From Bacillota bacterium (GTDB lineage Bacteria > Bacillota_A > Clostridia > Lachnospirales > WQUN01): a stretch of DNA of 14,234 bases. Below are positions 8,033-14,234 of this stretch, one piece after another. Position numbers and translations under genes: made by a program. The stretch covers positions 1-14,234 of the forward strand of contig WQTQ01000176.1 in the NCBI GenBank assembly GCA_009786175.1. The letters are read 5' to 3'. Below the pieces are notes generated by a model. That model ran no database searches, was not told the DNA's origin, and saw nothing but the letters and a program-made list of their open reading frames with translations. Numbering within the stretch: position 1 is the stretch's first letter; each line of letters begins with the position of its first letter.

Positions 8033-8765
8033 AAAATTCATCCTCCACTTCTGCACTTATGTAAGTGCCATGTATATTTTTTGTTTCCGGGTATGCACAT
8101 GCATCTATGATGCTGTTGGGCTTGTCCAGCCCAAATACATACGAAGAAATGCCCGCGTCATTTGCGAGAAGCATTGCCGTAAGGTCTGCAGCTTTAAGGT
8201 CATTTTTTATTGCCGTGCGGTAGTTTAAGTGTTTGTATTTGCGTGCATCCGGGTTTACCTTAGGGTCGCTGTCGTATACGCCGTCGATATTTTTGGCATA
8301 CAACACAGCGTCAACTTCAAGCTCTGCCGCCCTAAGGGCTGTTATGGTATCTGTAGAAAACATCGGGTGGCCAAGGCCCGCGGCGTTTATAAGTACAATG
8401 CCTCTTGCCATCCAATCCATGGCGTGGTCTTTATCGTAAAGTGTTGTAATGTTACCAAACACCATTGGCGTTACAACTCTTGCCGGATGACCGTGCCTTT
8501 TGAAGGCATCTTCCAGATAAATTGCATTCATAACTGTTGCCAACATACCTATTTGATCCGCTTTTACCCTGTCCATATCCGGGCGTGCCTGTAGGCCGCG
8601 CCAAAGATTTCCACCGCCAATTACCAAGGCAACTTGAGTTCCTGCTTGCACAACCTCTATGATTTGTTTTACTATGGAGTCAACAACAACATCGTTATAG
8701 CCATATTCGCTGTCAGTTGCACCAATTGCTTCACCACTTAATTTAATTACTGCACGTTTAAGCAT
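8022..8765 (-). CDS. pyrH: Uridylate kinase (UMP kinase)
   Basis: Phosphorylates UMP to UDP with ATP, supplying UTP and CTP for RNA, DNA and CDP-linked lipid and wall precursors. It belongs to the amino-acid-kinase fold and is usually a hexamer regulated by GTP and UTP. The 247-residue protein shows the ATP-site motif KLSGEAIG (8-15), [10 protein letters not shown] (48-57), [13 protein letters not shown] (65-77) and [13 protein letters not shown] (137-149). The UMP-contacting loop, usually GTGNP, reads AGLGHP (129-134), so the conserved Thr and Asn are Leu and His here. The ATG is preceded by GGAGG with a 6-nt spacer. It is the first gene of the minus-strand operon and diverges from holA; the rpsB-tsf genes that often precede pyrH are absent. 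Confidence 0.96.
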   Translation of the reverse strand: MLKRAVIKLSGEAIGATDSEYGYNDVVVDSIVKQIIEVVQAGTQVALVIGGGNLWRGLQARPDMDRVKADQIGMLATVMNAIYLEDAFKRHGHPARVVTPMVFGNITTLYDKDHAMDWMARGIVLINAAGLGHPMFSTDTITALRAAELEVDAVLYAKNIDGVYDSDPKVNPDARKYKHLNYRTAIKNDLKAADLTAMLLANDAGISSYVFGLDKPNSIIDACAYPETKNIHGTYISAEVEDEFYDS

Positions 8766-8847
8766 TTAAAACCTCCGACAATTATTACCGCCCCATTAAC
8801 ACATTAACAAAAATATAACACAAAATTATGTGAAAGGATACCCCAAA
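8766..8847. promoter_or_regulatory. Divergent promoter region between pyrH and holA
   Basis: This 82-bp AT-rich gap must hold the start signals of both divergent genes unless promoters lie inside the coding regions. On the minus strand TTGTTA (complement of 8805-8810) and TAATAA (complement of 8782-8787) are 17 nt apart, like a sigma-A promoter. The start point would then fall almost on the pyrH ribosome binding site, so the assignment is weak. On the plus strand TATAAC (8814-8819) is a possible -10 box for holA, without a clear -35 box. Confidence 0.3.
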
Positions 8848-9849
8848 ATGGAACAAAAAAAACTTATGAACGATTTAAAGAACGGTGAATTGCAATCTTC
8901 CTACCTTTTGTACGGTGATGAACGCTTTCTTGTATCGCACTATGCAAAAGCAATTGAAAATGCCGTATTTGACAGCCCGAGTCAAAATTCCGACCAATTT
9001 AAGGACGTTTTTGACGGTGCAATTCCGGCCAATGATATAATAATGACGGCAGAAACCCTCCCGTTTTTTGCAGAGCGAAGGCTAATTTATGTGCGTGATT
9101 CCCGGCTGTTTGCCACCGGCCGCAAAAACGATTCGGAAGCCATTGCGGAGTACTTGCCCAAAATCCCTAAAGAAACGATAATTGTTTTTGTGGAATCTGA
9201 AGTAGACCGACGTAGTAAATTATTTAGACAAATATCAAAAGTTGGTGTTGTTTTAGATTGTACGCCACCTACCGTACAAACCCTGGCAACATGGGTAACA
9301 CGGCTTGCAAAAGAAAGAGGCAAAATTCTCCCGCCGCATGCCGCACACCTGTTGGTACAAACGGTGGGTACAAACATGTCTGCCATTTCCCGGGAAATGG
9401 ACAAGCTTGCAGCCTACTGCGGAGAAAACACGGAAATATCCCCGGCAGATATTAAAGAAATCTGCACCCCTACCCTGGAAAGCCGCATTTTTGACTTGAC
9501 AAAGGCTATGGGTAGCGGACGGGTTTCCGACGCACTGGCTATGTATAAAAACATGCTGATGCTAAAAGAATCGCCCATTATGATACTAACAATGATAATA
9601 CGCCAGTTACGCATAATTTTACTGTCAAAATGCGCTAAAGAAAAGGGCATGACAGTAATGCAAACGGCACAGCAGTTTAATTTGCGGGATTTTATGGTGT
9701 CGGAAGCGTTAGAGCAAGGGCGGCGGTTTACGGTGGACGGGCTGCTAAGTGCCTTGGAAGACTGCCTTGAGACAGACGTGAAGATTAAAACCGGGTTGAT
9801 TTCACCGGAATTTGGTGTGGAGATGTTAATAATAAAGTACGGGAAATAG
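8848..9849 (+). CDS. holA: DNA polymerase III subunit delta
   Basis: Clamp-loader subunit that opens the beta sliding clamp during chromosomal replication. The 333-residue length and the N-terminal SSYLLYGDERFLV (17-29) match HolA. The next two segments, EAIAEYLPKIPKETIIVFVE and the AAA+ fold without a Walker A Lys motif, fit the non-hydrolysing delta subunit. The C-terminal collar domain contains TLESRIFDLTKAMGSGR, PIMILTMIIRQLRIIL and LETDVKIKTGL. I chose the ATG at 8848 with AAAGGA upstream; a GTG 18 nt further upstream is in frame but would lack a binding site. It is divergent from pyrH. The rpsT or comEC neighbours often seen near holA are not here. A hairpin repeat directly follows the stop codon and may end transcription. 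Confidence 0.94.
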   Translation: MEQKKLMNDLKNGELQSSYLLYGDERFLVSHYAKAIENAVFDSPSQNSDQFKDVFDGAIPANDIIMTAETLPFFAERRLIYVRDSRLFATGRKNDSEAIAEYLPKIPKETIIVFVESEVDRRSKLFRQISKVGVVLDCTPPTVQTLATWVTRLAKERGKILPPHAAHLLVQTVGTNMSAISREMDKLAAYCGENTEISPADIKEICTPTLESRIFDLTKAMGSGRVSDALAMYKNMLMLKESPIMILTMIIRQLRIILLSKCAKEKGMTVMQTAQQFNLRDFMVSEALEQGRRFTVDGLLSALEDCLETDVKIKTGLISPEFGVEMLIIKYGK

Positions 9850-9859
9850 GAAAAAGAGA

Positions 9860-9918
9860 TTTACTCACAGAGATACAGAGAACACGGAGAAAAACCCTCT
9901 GTGCCTCTGTGAGTGAAA
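9860..9918. repeat. Hairpin-forming CTCACAGAG repeat, copy 1
   Basis: The left arm (9860-9880, containing ACTCACAGAG and ACAGAG) pairs with the right arm (9897-9918, CTCTGTGCCTCTGTGAGTG) over about 21 positions with two mismatches and one bulged base. The loop is 9881-9896 and holds another CACGGAG unit. The right arm runs into AAATATTTTTTAAA, so the element can act as a terminator for holA. The second copy at 12311-12400 shares the arm sequence and the AATATTTT flank, which marks this as a dispersed element rather than a gene-specific terminator. Confidence 0.75.
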
Positions 9919-9947
9919 TATTTTTTAAATTACGGGGGTTGTATTTG

Positions 9948-11504
9948 ATGAACGATAAAAAACGCATTTCAATATTTGAACCGGGAACATTAATTTTAGG
10001 CGCGCTTTTGGCCATTATATCTGCCGCAATATGTATGCAAATTATGGGGCGGGTGGGTATTGCACCAAATACGTCTTTGATAAGTGCGATTTTGGTAATG
10101 GTGGTGGCCCGTGTACCCTTAATGGCCCTGACAAAGTTCCGCAATACGGAAAGGCAGAATTATGTACTGTCCATTGCCTCTTCTGCCGGGTTTGCAGCGG
10201 CAAATTGCGGCTTTGTAGCAATTGCAATGATGTTTATACTGGGTAGGCAAGATTTGATTTTGCCAATGGCAGCAGGCGGCCTTATAGGCGGCATGATTTC
10301 CGTGCTTGTTGCCGGGCGTATTTTTGATTCGAAAATTTTCCCGGCAGAAGGCGCGTGGCCCCTGGGTACCGCCGTGGCAAGCTCCATAAAAGCCGGGGAC
10401 GAAGGAGGCAAAAAAGGCTTCCAGCTGCTGCAAGGTTTGGTGGTTGGTGTGGTTGCGGGTATTTTGGGCATACCTGCGGCAGGCATCGGTATTGCATTTA
10501 TCGCAAACATGGCGGCAATGGCGGCATTGGGCACCGGGATAGTTCTTAGGGGATATTCCACAGTATTTTTTGGCGGGTTTGATATTGGGCAGACAAATAT
10601 CGCCCAGGGAATGATGATTGGTGCAGGAATTATCGCGTTTATTCAAATATTTATTACTATGGCAAAAGGGCGCAAAAAAAAGGCCGGGGATGAAACAGAA
10701 AGCAAGTACGCCGTCAGCGATTCTGCTGCATCCAATACCTTAATTGTCTCTGTGGGGCTGTTCATAGGCGGCGCGGTAGTAATCGCGCTGGCCATGGGCA
10801 TTTTTAGCGAAATGGGCCTGTGGCAGGCTGTGTTTTGGACGCTGTTTGTCGGCGTCTCTGCCGTGGCGGTTATGATACTTGTGGGTACGGCTTCCATGCA
10901 TTCCGGCTGGGCCCCTACTTTTGCCGTTGTTACAATTTTTATGACCTTTGGGATTTTATTTGGCTTCCCGCCATTGGCCGTAGCCGTTATGGTAGGGTAC
11001 TTAGGGTCTGTAAGCCCCTGCTTGGCAGATACGGCAATTGGCCTTAAAGCCGGTTGGATTATCCGCGGAAACGGACAAGACAAGGCCCACGAAGCCTACG
11101 GGCGCAGGCAGCAGGTTATAATCAAGCAATTTGGCGTAATAATTGGCATTGCCATGGCCGTAATTTTTGGCATGGTACTTATTAACGGCGAAATTATTCC
11201 GCCAATGAGTACATTTTACGCCAACACCGTAGGTACCGCCATCGAATGGACAATTTTACGGGAATTAGCCATTTGGGCAATACCCGGGGCGGTACTGCAA
11301 ATTGCCTTTGGCAACAGAAGCGTAGGCCTGATGCTTGCCACCGGGCTGCTTATTAACAACCCGATTTTTGGCGTGTCTATGTTGGCTGCACTGGCCGTTA
11401 GGCTTATTATGGGTACAAAATACATGACCGTACGCGCCCCGGGGATTATTGCCGGAGACGGGCTGTTTGGGTTTGGAGCTAATATATTTCAGGCGTTTTT
11501 CTAA
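9948..11504 (+). CDS. OPT-superfamily transporter (oligopeptide or metal-chelate type)
   Basis: Polytopic inner-membrane transporter of 518 residues with about 12 or more hydrophobic segments. The N-terminal FEPGTLILGALLAII (10-24), the FPAEGAWPLGTAVA segment (131-144), the region from DTAIGLKAGWI (361-371) to YGRRQQVIIKQFGVIIG (384-400), and the final PGIIAGDGLFGFG (498-510) match the bacterial OPT pattern. Family members move peptides or peptide-like metal chelators, usually driven by protons; the substrate here cannot be read from sequence. A basic hydrophilic loop (about 240-262) separates two halves. I chose the ATG at 9948-9950; its binding site is poor (a run of five G about 11 nt upstream), and the longer in-frame start would lie inside the hairpin repeat. 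The gene has its own strong terminator. Confidence 0.87.
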   Translation: MNDKKRISIFEPGTLILGALLAIISAAICMQIMGRVGIAPNTSLISAILVMVVARVPLMALTKFRNTERQNYVLSIASSAGFAAANCGFVAIAMMFILGRQDLILPMAAGGLIGGMISVLVAGRIFDSKIFPAEGAWPLGTAVASSIKAGDEGGKKGFQLLQGLVVGVVAGILGIPAAGIGIAFIANMAAMAALGTGIVLRGYSTVFFGGFDIGQTNIAQGMMIGAGIIAFIQIFITMAKGRKKKAGDETESKYAVSDSAASNTLIVSVGLFIGGAVVIALAMGIFSEMGLWQAVFWTLFVGVSAVAVMILVGTASMHSGWAPTFAVVTIFMTFGILFGFPPLAVAVMVGYLGSVSPCLADTAIGLKAGWIIRGNGQDKAHEAYGRRQQVIIKQFGVIIGIAMAVIFGMVLINGEIIPPMSTFYANTVGTAIEWTILRELAIWAIPGAVLQIAFGNRSVGLMLATGLLINNPIFGVSMLAALAVRLIMGTKYMTVRAPGIIAGDGLFGFGANIFQAFF

Positions 11505-11532
11505 GAAGTTACAATAAAAATTACCTCACACT

Positions 11533-11556
11533 AGCGCGCGCAAGCGCGCTTTTTTT
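11533..11556 (+). terminator. Intrinsic terminator of the OPT transporter gene
   Basis: A 7-bp all-GC stem apart from its closing A-T pair (AGCGCGC and GCGCGCT), closed by a GCAA tetraloop of the stable GNRA type and followed by seven T. It lies 28 nt past the transporter stop codon. Confidence 0.92.
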
Positions 11557-11601
11557 GTTGGTAAAAAATAGTAATTATTCAAAATGCCCTGCATATAAAT
11601 T

Positions 11602-11626
11602 AAAGGAGGTGAATACAAAAAGGAGG
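11602..11626 (+). promoter_or_regulatory. Tandem ribosome binding sites before a TTG start
   Basis: AAAGGAGGTGA (11602-11612) is a near-perfect anti-16S match but has no start codon at working distance. A second AAGGAGG (11620-11626) lies 7 nt before the TTG at 11634 and is the one that sets the start. The first may act as a ribosome standby site or be a remnant. Confidence 0.6.
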
Positions 11627-11633
11627 ACAACAC

Positions 11634-12236
11634 TTGAAAAAAATTATTTGTTTTATCGCGGTCATTGGCATATTTTTGTCCATTGGCATTTTGTCAAACC
11701 GGTGCGTTATTTACAGCGCGCCAATCTACAATGTAGACATACCGGACATAAAAATTTGTACAGAGTATCAACCGGAAACCCCTCTGGAATATGTATTGGT
11801 ACTGCAAGAAGCTGTCCCAAATGCCAGGTGTTACTTCAAATCCTGGATGGATTGGCGTTCCATAACATACAGAAATTCGCGCCAGTGGCGGATGCAGCAG
11901 ATTGCCTACACTTGCGACACCGGTTTTAGGCGAGTAGACGGCCTGTACATGATTGCCCTGGGAACATATTTTTTATACCACGGCGTTGGGGATGTCTTTG
12001 ACATAATCCTTTCCGGAGACATAACGTTTCGCGCCGTGGTTGGCGATATAAAAGACGACAGACACACCGATTCCACAAACCGCTTTCATTTGTCGGACGG
12101 AAGCGTGGTAGAATTTATTGTGGACAGGCAGGTTATGTGCAGGGATGTACTTTCCAGAGGGAGTATGTATTTTGCCGGTTTCCCAGGAGAAGTTGTAAGC
12201 ATGAAACGGTTACCGGAGTTGTTTATTGAAGTATAA
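11634..12236 (+). CDS. Exported protein of unknown function
   Basis: I do not recognise this gene with certainty. The 200-residue product has Lys-Lys-Ile followed by a hydrophobic segment (4-21), a signal peptide or N-terminal anchor; no lipobox is present. The rest is soluble, with Cys at 42, 66, 94 and 169 that could form disulfides outside the cell. The most conserved-looking part is GLYMIALGTYF (103-113) and VVGDIKDDRHTD (135-146) followed by DGSVVEFIVD (155-164), which recalls small beta-barrel (3D or double-psi type) modules in secreted Firmicute proteins; this is a tentative comparison. The TTG start is supported by AAGGAGG seven nucleotides upstream. The gene stands alone between the OPT terminator and a strong downstream hairpin, so it is probably its own transcription unit. 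Confidence 0.75.
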   Translation: MKKIICFIAVIGIFLSIGILSNRCVIYSAPIYNVDIPDIKICTEYQPETPLEYVLVLQEAVPNARCYFKSWMDWRSITYRNSRQWRMQQIAYTCDTGFRRVDGLYMIALGTYFLYHGVGDVFDIILSGDITFRAVVGDIKDDRHTDSTNRFHLSDGSVVEFIVDRQVMCRDVLSRGSMYFAGFPGEVVSMKRLPELFIEV

Positions 12237-12246
12237 TAGCTGTTGC

Positions 12247-12294
12247 CTACCCCCTGATATCACGTTTGCAATATGATATCAGGGGGTAGTTTTG
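12247..12294 (+). terminator. Probable terminator: perfect 16-bp hairpin
   Basis: CTACCCCCTGATATCA (12247-12262) and TGATATCAGGGGGTAG (12274-12289) pair without mismatch around an 11-nt loop, followed by TTTTG. It lies 10 nt past the stop codon of the exported-protein gene. The stem is longer than needed for a terminator and its T tract is short, so another role such as mRNA 3' end protection is possible. Confidence 0.75.
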
Positions 12295-12310
12295 TTAGTT
12301 GCAGTTGGTT

Positions 12311-12400
12311 TGAAAAAAATATTCCTCACAGAGGCACGGAGTTCACAGAGGAAGACAAAAAATTCAATGGTTCTCTGTGCTTTTGTGAGGAATATTTTCA
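12311..12400. repeat. Hairpin-forming CTCACAGAG repeat, copy 2
   Basis: The left arm (12311-12341) contains AATATTCCTCACAGAGGCAC and pairs with the right arm (12373-12400), CTCTGTGCTTTTGTGAGG followed by AATATTTTCA, with a few mismatches and a two-A bulge. The interior has a further TTCACAGAGGAAG unit. The arms and the AATATTTT ends match the copy at 9860-9918. The copies differ at scattered positions in both arms, often in compensating ways, so the hairpin shape seems retained. Confidence 0.75.
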
Positions 12401-12497
12401 TACCGAACTTATCGCAAAATTGCCCAAAATTGCGGATGGGCACTAATTTTCCATATTATTTGATGAATTCACTAAAGTGTGGTACTCTTAGTGGTGT

Positions 12498-12524
12498 TTG
12501 ATGTTTTCTTTAGAATTTGATAAT
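12498..12524 (+). promoter_or_regulatory. Possible pta promoter
   Basis: TTGATG (12498-12503) and GATAAT (12519-12524) resemble sigma-A boxes, but the spacing is 15 nt, shorter than the usual 17. The -10 candidate lies in the GATAATTATC palindrome, which could be a regulator site. It is about 40 nt upstream of the pta start, a reasonable distance. Confidence 0.35.
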
Positions 12525-12564
12525 TATCGGCCAACGAGCCGCCAAATACGAAAGGAGCAAATCA

Positions 12565-13560
12565 ATGAGCTTTTTGGATACCGTTAAGCAGCGGGCAAAG
12601 TCCCAAATTAAGACCATTGTTTTACCGGAAGCACTGGACCCGCGCACTTTAAAGGCAACCCGACAGGTACTTTCAGAGGGCCTTGCAAAAGTAATTTTAG
12701 TGGGCAGCACAGCAGCCATAGAAGCTGCCGCCAAAGAAAACGCCGCCGACATTACCGGTGCCACAATTATCGACCCTGCCGCCTATGAAGGCACTGCGGC
12801 CCTAACCGCCAAACTTTACGAACTTCGTAAAGACAAAGGGCTAACGGAAGAACAGGCGCAAAAACTTCTTGCGGAAAACCCCCTTTACCTGGGCTGTATG
12901 CTGGTAAAAGAAAACATAGCAGACGGCATGGTAGCCGGTGCGGTTTACAGCACAGCAGATGTTTTACGCGCAGCTCTTCAAATTATTAAAACCGCACCGG
13001 GTGTATCCATGGTGTCATCCTGTTTTGTAATGGCGGTGCCCAATTGCCAATATGGCAACAAGGGCGTGTTTATCTTCTCCGACTGCGGGCTGGTACAAAA
13101 CCCGGACGCGCCGCAGCTTGCAACCATAGCGGAAAGTTCCGCAAAAACTTACAGCCAGCTTATTGGCTGCGAGCCTGTTGTAGCAATGCTTTCCCACTCT
13201 ACAAAGGGCAGCGGCAAGCACCCGGATGTGGACAAGGTAGTGGAAGCCACGCGCATCTTAAAAGAAAACGCGCCGCACCTTAAAGCAGACGGTGAATTCC
13301 AGCTGGATGCCGCAATTGTACCGGCCATTGGCGCGGCAAAAGCCCCGGGCAACGAAGTAGCGGGCAACGCCAACGTGCTAATTTTCCCGGATTTAGACGC
13401 CGGGAACATCGCGTACAAACTGGTAGAACGCCTTGCCAAAGCCGAGGCCTACGGCCCAATTACCCAAGGTATCGCAAAGCCGGTAAACGACCTTTCCCGC
13501 GGGTGTAGCGCGGAGGATATTGTGGGTGTTGTTGCAATTACGGCAGTTCAGGCGCAGTAG
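12565..13560 (+). CDS. pta: Phosphate acetyltransferase
   Basis: Converts acetyl-CoA and phosphate to acetyl phosphate, the first step of the acetate- and ATP-yielding fermentative pathway; it works in reverse for acetate assimilation. The 331-residue product matches the short (class I) form that lacks the N-terminal regulatory domains of the enterobacterial enzyme. Recognisable segments are IVLPEALDPRTLKAT, VKENIADGMVAGAVYSTADV, the SCFVMAVP stretch near the middle, MLSHSTKGSGKHPDVDKV, and PDLDAGNIAYKLVERL with GPITQGIAKPVNDLSRGCS at the C-terminus. The ATG at 12565 has AAAGGAG with a 7-nt spacer; an in-frame ATA 48 nt upstream was not used. ackA, the usual partner, is not adjacent; a GNAT gene follows after 14 nt and is probably co-transcribed. 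Confidence 0.97.
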   Translation: MSFLDTVKQRAKSQIKTIVLPEALDPRTLKATRQVLSEGLAKVILVGSTAAIEAAAKENAADITGATIIDPAAYEGTAALTAKLYELRKDKGLTEEQAQKLLAENPLYLGCMLVKENIADGMVAGAVYSTADVLRAALQIIKTAPGVSMVSSCFVMAVPNCQYGNKGVFIFSDCGLVQNPDAPQLATIAESSAKTYSQLIGCEPVVAMLSHSTKGSGKHPDVDKVVEATRILKENAPHLKADGEFQLDAAIVPAIGAAKAPGNEVAGNANVLIFPDLDAGNIAYKLVERLAKAEAYGPITQGIAKPVNDLSRGCSAEDIVGVVAITAVQAQ

Positions 13561-13574
13561 ACAAGGAGTAAAAT

Positions 13575-14234
13575 ATGAACCACAAAGGTACTGTCACCCT
13601 TGAAACCGAGCGGCTAATACTAAGACGGTTTGAAAAAAACGACCTTGAACCTATGTTCCATAATGTGTGGAATAATTATGAAGTCTGGAAGTGGTCAAGC
13701 TACGAGCCAATGAACAGCATTGACGACATACGCACTCTCAATAATATATTTACAGACTTTTGGTTTGCTAAGTATGAAAAACCCGACTACTATAACTGGG
13801 CGATTGAACTTAAATCCTCCGGCGAAGTAATTGGCAGGTTTAGAGGCATCAACCCAAGTGACCGCGCTAATAAAATCGAGCTTGCTTATGAACTGGGGCA
13901 AAATTGGTGGGGTCAAGGCTTTATGACGGAAGCTGTAAACGCCGCTTTACATTTCTTTTTCAATGATGTGGGTTTTAACAGAGTTTATGCAGGTCACGCA
14001 AGTGAAAACCCGGCATCCGGCAAGGTTATGCAAAAATGCGGCATGACTTATGAAGGCACAATGCGTCAACATACTAAATGCAATGTAGGTTTAGTTGATG
14101 AAGTTTTCTATGGAATTTTGGCAAGTGAGTTCATCATGAAACAAATACTCGTGGGTGTCCCCACCCACCCCGCAGGCGCAGCCGAGGAAGCGGAGCAGGG
14201 ATTCATTCCCTGCGTAGCGGCGGGGTTTGGGGCA
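13575..14234 (+). CDS. GNAT-family N-acetyltransferase (RimJ/RimL type), open at window end
   Basis: Transfers an acetyl group from acetyl-CoA to an amine, in this subfamily often a protein N-terminus or a small molecule; the substrate is unknown. The ATG at 13575 follows AAGGAG with a 6-nt spacer. The 220 codons seen have no stop. TLETERLILRRFEKNDLEPM (8-27) is the typical RimJ/RimL opening. ELAYELGQNWWGQGFMTEAV (102-121) is the acetyl-CoA pyrophosphate-binding motif, here Gln-x-x-x-Gly-Gln-Gly instead of the usual Arg/Gln-x-x-Gly-x-Gly/Ala spacing, and ENPASGKVMQKCGM (144-157) is motif B. The domain should end near residue 190 (VFYGILASEF). From base 14151 the frame runs into GC-rich, self-complementary DNA encoding a tail such as VGVPTHPAGAAEEAEQGF, unlike a normal GNAT C-terminus. 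Placement beside pta links it loosely to acetyl-group metabolism. Confidence 0.85.
   Translation, partial: MNHKGTVTLETERLILRRFEKNDLEPMFHNVWNNYEVWKWSSYEPMNSIDDIRTLNNIFTDFWFAKYEKPDYYNWAIELKSSGEVIGRFRGINPSDRANKIELAYELGQNWWGQGFMTEAVNAALHFFFNDVGFNRVYAGHASENPASGKVMQKCGMTYEGTMRQHTKCNVGLVDEVFYGILASEFIMKQILVGVPTHPAGAAEEAEQGFIPCVAAGFGA
14151..14234. repeat. GC-rich self-complementary element at window end
   Basis: These 84 bases are about 70% G+C, against about 38% in the GNAT coding bases just before (14041-14100). They contain GTGGGT/ACCCAC (14151-14156 with 14163-14168), GCAGGGA/TCCCTGC (14195-14201 with 14207-14213, loop of five) and an outer CCCCGC/GCGGGG pairing (14168-14173 with 14220-14225). 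This nested folding suggests a mobile or REP-like repeat that has replaced or extended the end of the GNAT gene. The element continues past the window, so its full size and the gene stop are not visible. Confidence 0.5.

Larger units (their letters stand above)
12237..12564. other. 328-bp non-coding stretch upstream of pta
   Basis: From left to right it holds a perfect 16-bp hairpin (12247-12289), the second CTCACAGAG repeat (12311-12400), a short direct repeat of CAAAATTGC (12416-12424 and 12426-12434), a small hairpin pairing CACTAAAGT (12470-12478) with ACTCTTAGTG (12484-12493), and a GATAATTATC palindrome (12519-12528). It ends with the pta ribosome binding site. I see no coding sequence here: the open frames are short, carry no ribosome binding site and run across the repeat. 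Confidence 0.7.

Noticed and set aside
11555..11929. An open frame of 124 codons overlapping the start of the exported-protein gene
   Set aside because: It starts inside the terminator T tract without a binding site, and its frame conflicts with the well supported TTG-started gene.
9860..12400. The CACAGAG units as a CRISPR array
   Set aside because: The units are 7-10 nt long, spaced irregularly and form inverted arms; there are no regular repeats with unique spacers and no cas genes.
12237..12564. A riboswitch or small RNA upstream of pta
   Set aside because: The structures present are simple hairpins and repeat arms; I recognise no conserved aptamer core, and the only strong hairpin is explained as the upstream gene's terminator.
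1..14234. tRNA or rRNA genes, phage or defence modules
   Set aside because: No cloverleaf-like segments, rRNA segments, integrase, transposase, nuclease or toxin-antitoxin genes were seen in either strand.

Overview
The window looks like chromosomal DNA of a Gram-positive Firmicute, most likely a Clostridia-type anaerobe. The evidence is the minus-strand gene order pyrH-frr-cdsA-dxr-rseP-ispG, strong GGAGG-type ribosome binding sites, a phosphotransacetylase, a bacterial OPT-family transporter and a CotH-kinase protein. I infer this from gene content and order only; no 16S rRNA or other phylogenetic marker was compared. I see no phage, plasmid, transposase, CRISPR or defence genes, and no rRNA or tRNA genes.

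Minus strand, 8765 down to 1: a tightly packed operon of eight genes with junctions between an 11-nt overlap and an 11-nt gap. In order of transcription they are pyrH (UMP kinase), frr (ribosome recycling factor), cdsA (CDP-diacylglycerol synthase), dxr (DXP reductoisomerase), rseP (site-2 protease), ispG (HMBPP synthase), a large secreted or membrane-anchored CotH-kinase protein with a chitobiase-type C-terminal domain, and a divergent zinc-less Fpg/Nei-family DNA glycosylase. After a 61-nt gap that holds a perfect 12-bp hairpin comes the N-terminal part of glycerol kinase, glpK, cut by the window edge. The operon combines pyrimidine nucleotide supply, translation recycling, phospholipid precursor synthesis and two MEP-pathway isoprenoid steps. 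uppS, which usually sits between frr and cdsA in such clusters, is absent, and rpsB-tsf is not upstream of pyrH.

Plus strand, 8848 to 14234: holA (DNA polymerase III delta subunit) diverges from pyrH. It is followed by an OPT-family transporter with its own GC-rich terminator, a small unrecognised exported protein with a TTG start, a 328-bp non-coding stretch, pta (phosphate acetyltransferase, with no ackA next to it), and a GNAT N-acetyltransferase whose frame is still open at the window end.

The most notable non-genic signals are two related copies of a hairpin-forming repeat built from CTCACAGAG-type units, at about 9860-9918 and 12311-12400. They bracket the transporter and exported-protein segment. 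A third signal is a very GC-rich, self-complementary stretch at 14151-14234 into which the GNAT reading frame runs. I did not find a convincing new multi-gene system. The candidates for novelty are the repeat family, the CotH protein coupled to the MEP operon, and the unrecognised exported protein.
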